From the NCBI GenBank assembly GCA_905250115.1, contig CAJNOI010000018.1, forward strand, positions 682,001 through 746,000: 64,000 nucleotides of DNA, in the 5' to 3' direction. The DNA is from Adineta steineri (Eukaryota > Rotifera > Eurotatoria > Adinetida > Adinetidae). Below the pieces are notes generated by a model, which ran no database searches, was not told the origin of the DNA, and saw only the letters and a program-made list of their open reading frames with translations. Positions 62,506-64,000 of the stretch are shown here, piece after piece (the stretch's first letter is position 1; each line of letters starts with the position of its first letter). Made by a program: the position numbers and the translations under genes.

Positions 62506-64000
62506 ATGGCTACCTTCTCTAGTACTCCCACTACTGCTGCTGTTGCTAATGCATTGTCAACAGCGTCATCATTGAGCTATCATCATTTACTTTCAACATC
62601 AAATGGCAGCAATAATAATAATCATAATAGTAGTAACAGTACATCATCAGAAGAAAATATAACGCCCGTAAATACTATTCATGATATTAATATTAATAAT
62701 TCATTTGATACAAATACAACATATTTAAATAATACAGATTTTACATTATGTTTATCATCAAATCCACAAACAACTCCATTTGATACTGTTATAGCAACAT
62801 CGACATCACCTTCACCATTTAATAATGATCCACTCGTTCGACATTTTTTTAATTATCGACAAAATGATTCTAATCTTAATGGAAATTATTATTCAAATAT
62901 GTCTACTGGATCATTTGTCAATGCATTTGATTATTCATACGCAAATATGACACCAACAGGTCTTGGATCAGATCCATCTATGCATAATCATGCATTTACA
63001 TCAACATTAACATCAAATAATTCTTCACAACATCATCCTCATCATCCACATTCATTTGTCAATTCTTATATTACCTATCCACATCCTCAACAACAAATAT
63101 TAAAACAACAAACTGATTCATTTTCAGTTCCAATTCAACAACAACAACAACAACATCATCAGCAACAACAAATAAATCAACAACAAAATATATATCCATG
63201 GATGAGACGTATTCATAATAGTTGTGGTAAGTTCATATGAAAAGATATATATATAGAATTCAATTCATTTCTTTTCTTTCTTGACTTTTCTTTTTGTTTT
63301 GTTTATATTCTAACATCAGCGTTTTTACCATATACATACAATCTTTTTTTATGGGCTATTTATGTCGTTTTCTTGCGCGTGAGAGGAGATTTATGGGCTC
63401 GTTCTGGTCGGGACGAATGAATAAATGAGTTTGTATATATATATATATATATCGACGTTTGCCTTGCAATCTGATTGGGACAAAAGATACGAGAAAAAGA
63501 AACACACGCATACAAGATGATGCCGACTCATTGTCAAAGACTCAACAGATGGTTCTAATGGTCATGTAATCGATGTGACTGTATTCGAACAATAGTGAAA
63601 AGAAAAGAAAAAAAAAGGCATCAAACATGTCGGTGAATGTATATATTCAGGAAGTCCAATGTCGAGAGAAACTAAGCAATGTCAAGTGCGTGTGAGATTA
63701 ATGTCTTTTTTTTGTTTCTCTTTCTCAAATTTCATCTTTATTTTGTTTTTATCTGATGATATGCAAAATGATGATCTATGTATTTTATCACGCGATTTTA
63801 GATCCACATATTGGTGAAACGAAACGAACACGAACATCATATTCAAGATATCAAACACTTGAATTAGAAAAAGAATTTCATTTTAATCGGTTTGAATAGA
63901 ATTTCATTTTGAATATTTAGATTAATAATTGAAAAATATTTTTATTCTTTAGATATTTATCACGAAGAAGACGAATTGAAATAGCACATAGTCTTGCTTT
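62506..64000 (+). CDS. Hox protein, Scr/Hox5-like (5' part, continues past window)
   Basis: Exons 62506-63226, 63802-63889 and 63953-beyond 64000, joining in frame. The first exon encodes a Ser/Asn/Gln/His-rich transactivation-type region (long CAA tracts) and ends with the hexapeptide IYPWMRRIH, the PBC/Exd-binding motif. Exon 2 starts the homeodomain ([20 protein letters not shown], then EFHFNR), and exon 3 continues [16 protein letters not shown] to the window edge. Thr6-Ser7, the TRYQ-like context and IYPWM..IH fit the Scr/Hox5 group best, though Antp and Lox5 are close. Helix 3 is outside the window. The start at 62506 is the first in-frame ATG; a GTG at 62485 is not a credible eukaryotic start. 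It is a nuclear regulator of axial patterning. Confidence 0.88.
63436..63453. repeat. (TA)n microsatellite in Hox intron 1
   Basis: About nine TA units inside the 575-nt first intron of the Hox gene. I see nothing else notable in this intron. Confidence 0.75.

Overview
This is an AT-rich (roughly 70% A+T by eye) eukaryotic nuclear window with intron-bearing animal genes. Most introns are short (about 45-60 nt, GT..AG) and coding sequence strongly prefers A/T third positions. The gene content is metazoan: a Hox gene, claudin-like, TRPA-like, gephyrin-like, neuronal calcium sensor and neuropeptide-type GPCR genes. The ADP-ribosyltransferase gene at 58.6-59.5 kb has an N-terminal architecture I associate with the large ART families of bdelloid rotifers. 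A bdelloid rotifer (Rotaria/Adineta-like) is therefore my best guess; this is inference, not proof.

Layout. 0-5 kb: an isolated GC-rich exon, a phytanoyl-CoA hydroxylase (-) and a zinc-less MDR reductase (+). 6.6-17 kb: two ankyrin genes in tandem (+), the second a TRPA-type channel; the last intron of the first one hosts an intronless glutamine amidotransferase gene (-). 18-30 kb: claudin-like tetraspan protein (-), DBH-like copper monooxygenase (+), metallophosphoesterase (+), TMEM45-like protein (+), cationic amino-acid transporter (+). 30-34.5 kb: gene-poor with a 100-N assembly gap. 34.5-40.1 kb: peptide-type GPCR and an SGNH/OSK-like protein whose intron carries a small hAT-like element. 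40.1-48.5 kb (all -): gephyrin-like Moco enzyme, an unrecognised coiled-coil protein 128 nt upstream of it, and a putatively acylated ankyrin/SOCS-box protein. 50.5-58.1 kb (+): neuronal calcium sensor, cytosolic HSP70 with a clear heat-shock promoter, and an unrecognised six-exon protein. 58.6-59.5 kb: ART gene cut by a 10-N gap. 62.5 kb to the end: 5' part of a Scr/Hox5-like Hox gene running out of the window.

The genes are mostly unrelated in function. The best new observations are the hAT-like MITE with a perfect 8-bp duplication, the SGNH/OSK-like gene, the intron inside the homeobox, the closely spaced coiled-coil/gephyrin pair with an acceptor-like site before the second ATG (candidate trans-splicing), the nested amidotransferase, and a donor-choice switch in the ankyrin/SOCS gene. 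All exon coordinates were read by eye and checked for reading-frame continuity; no database search was possible.
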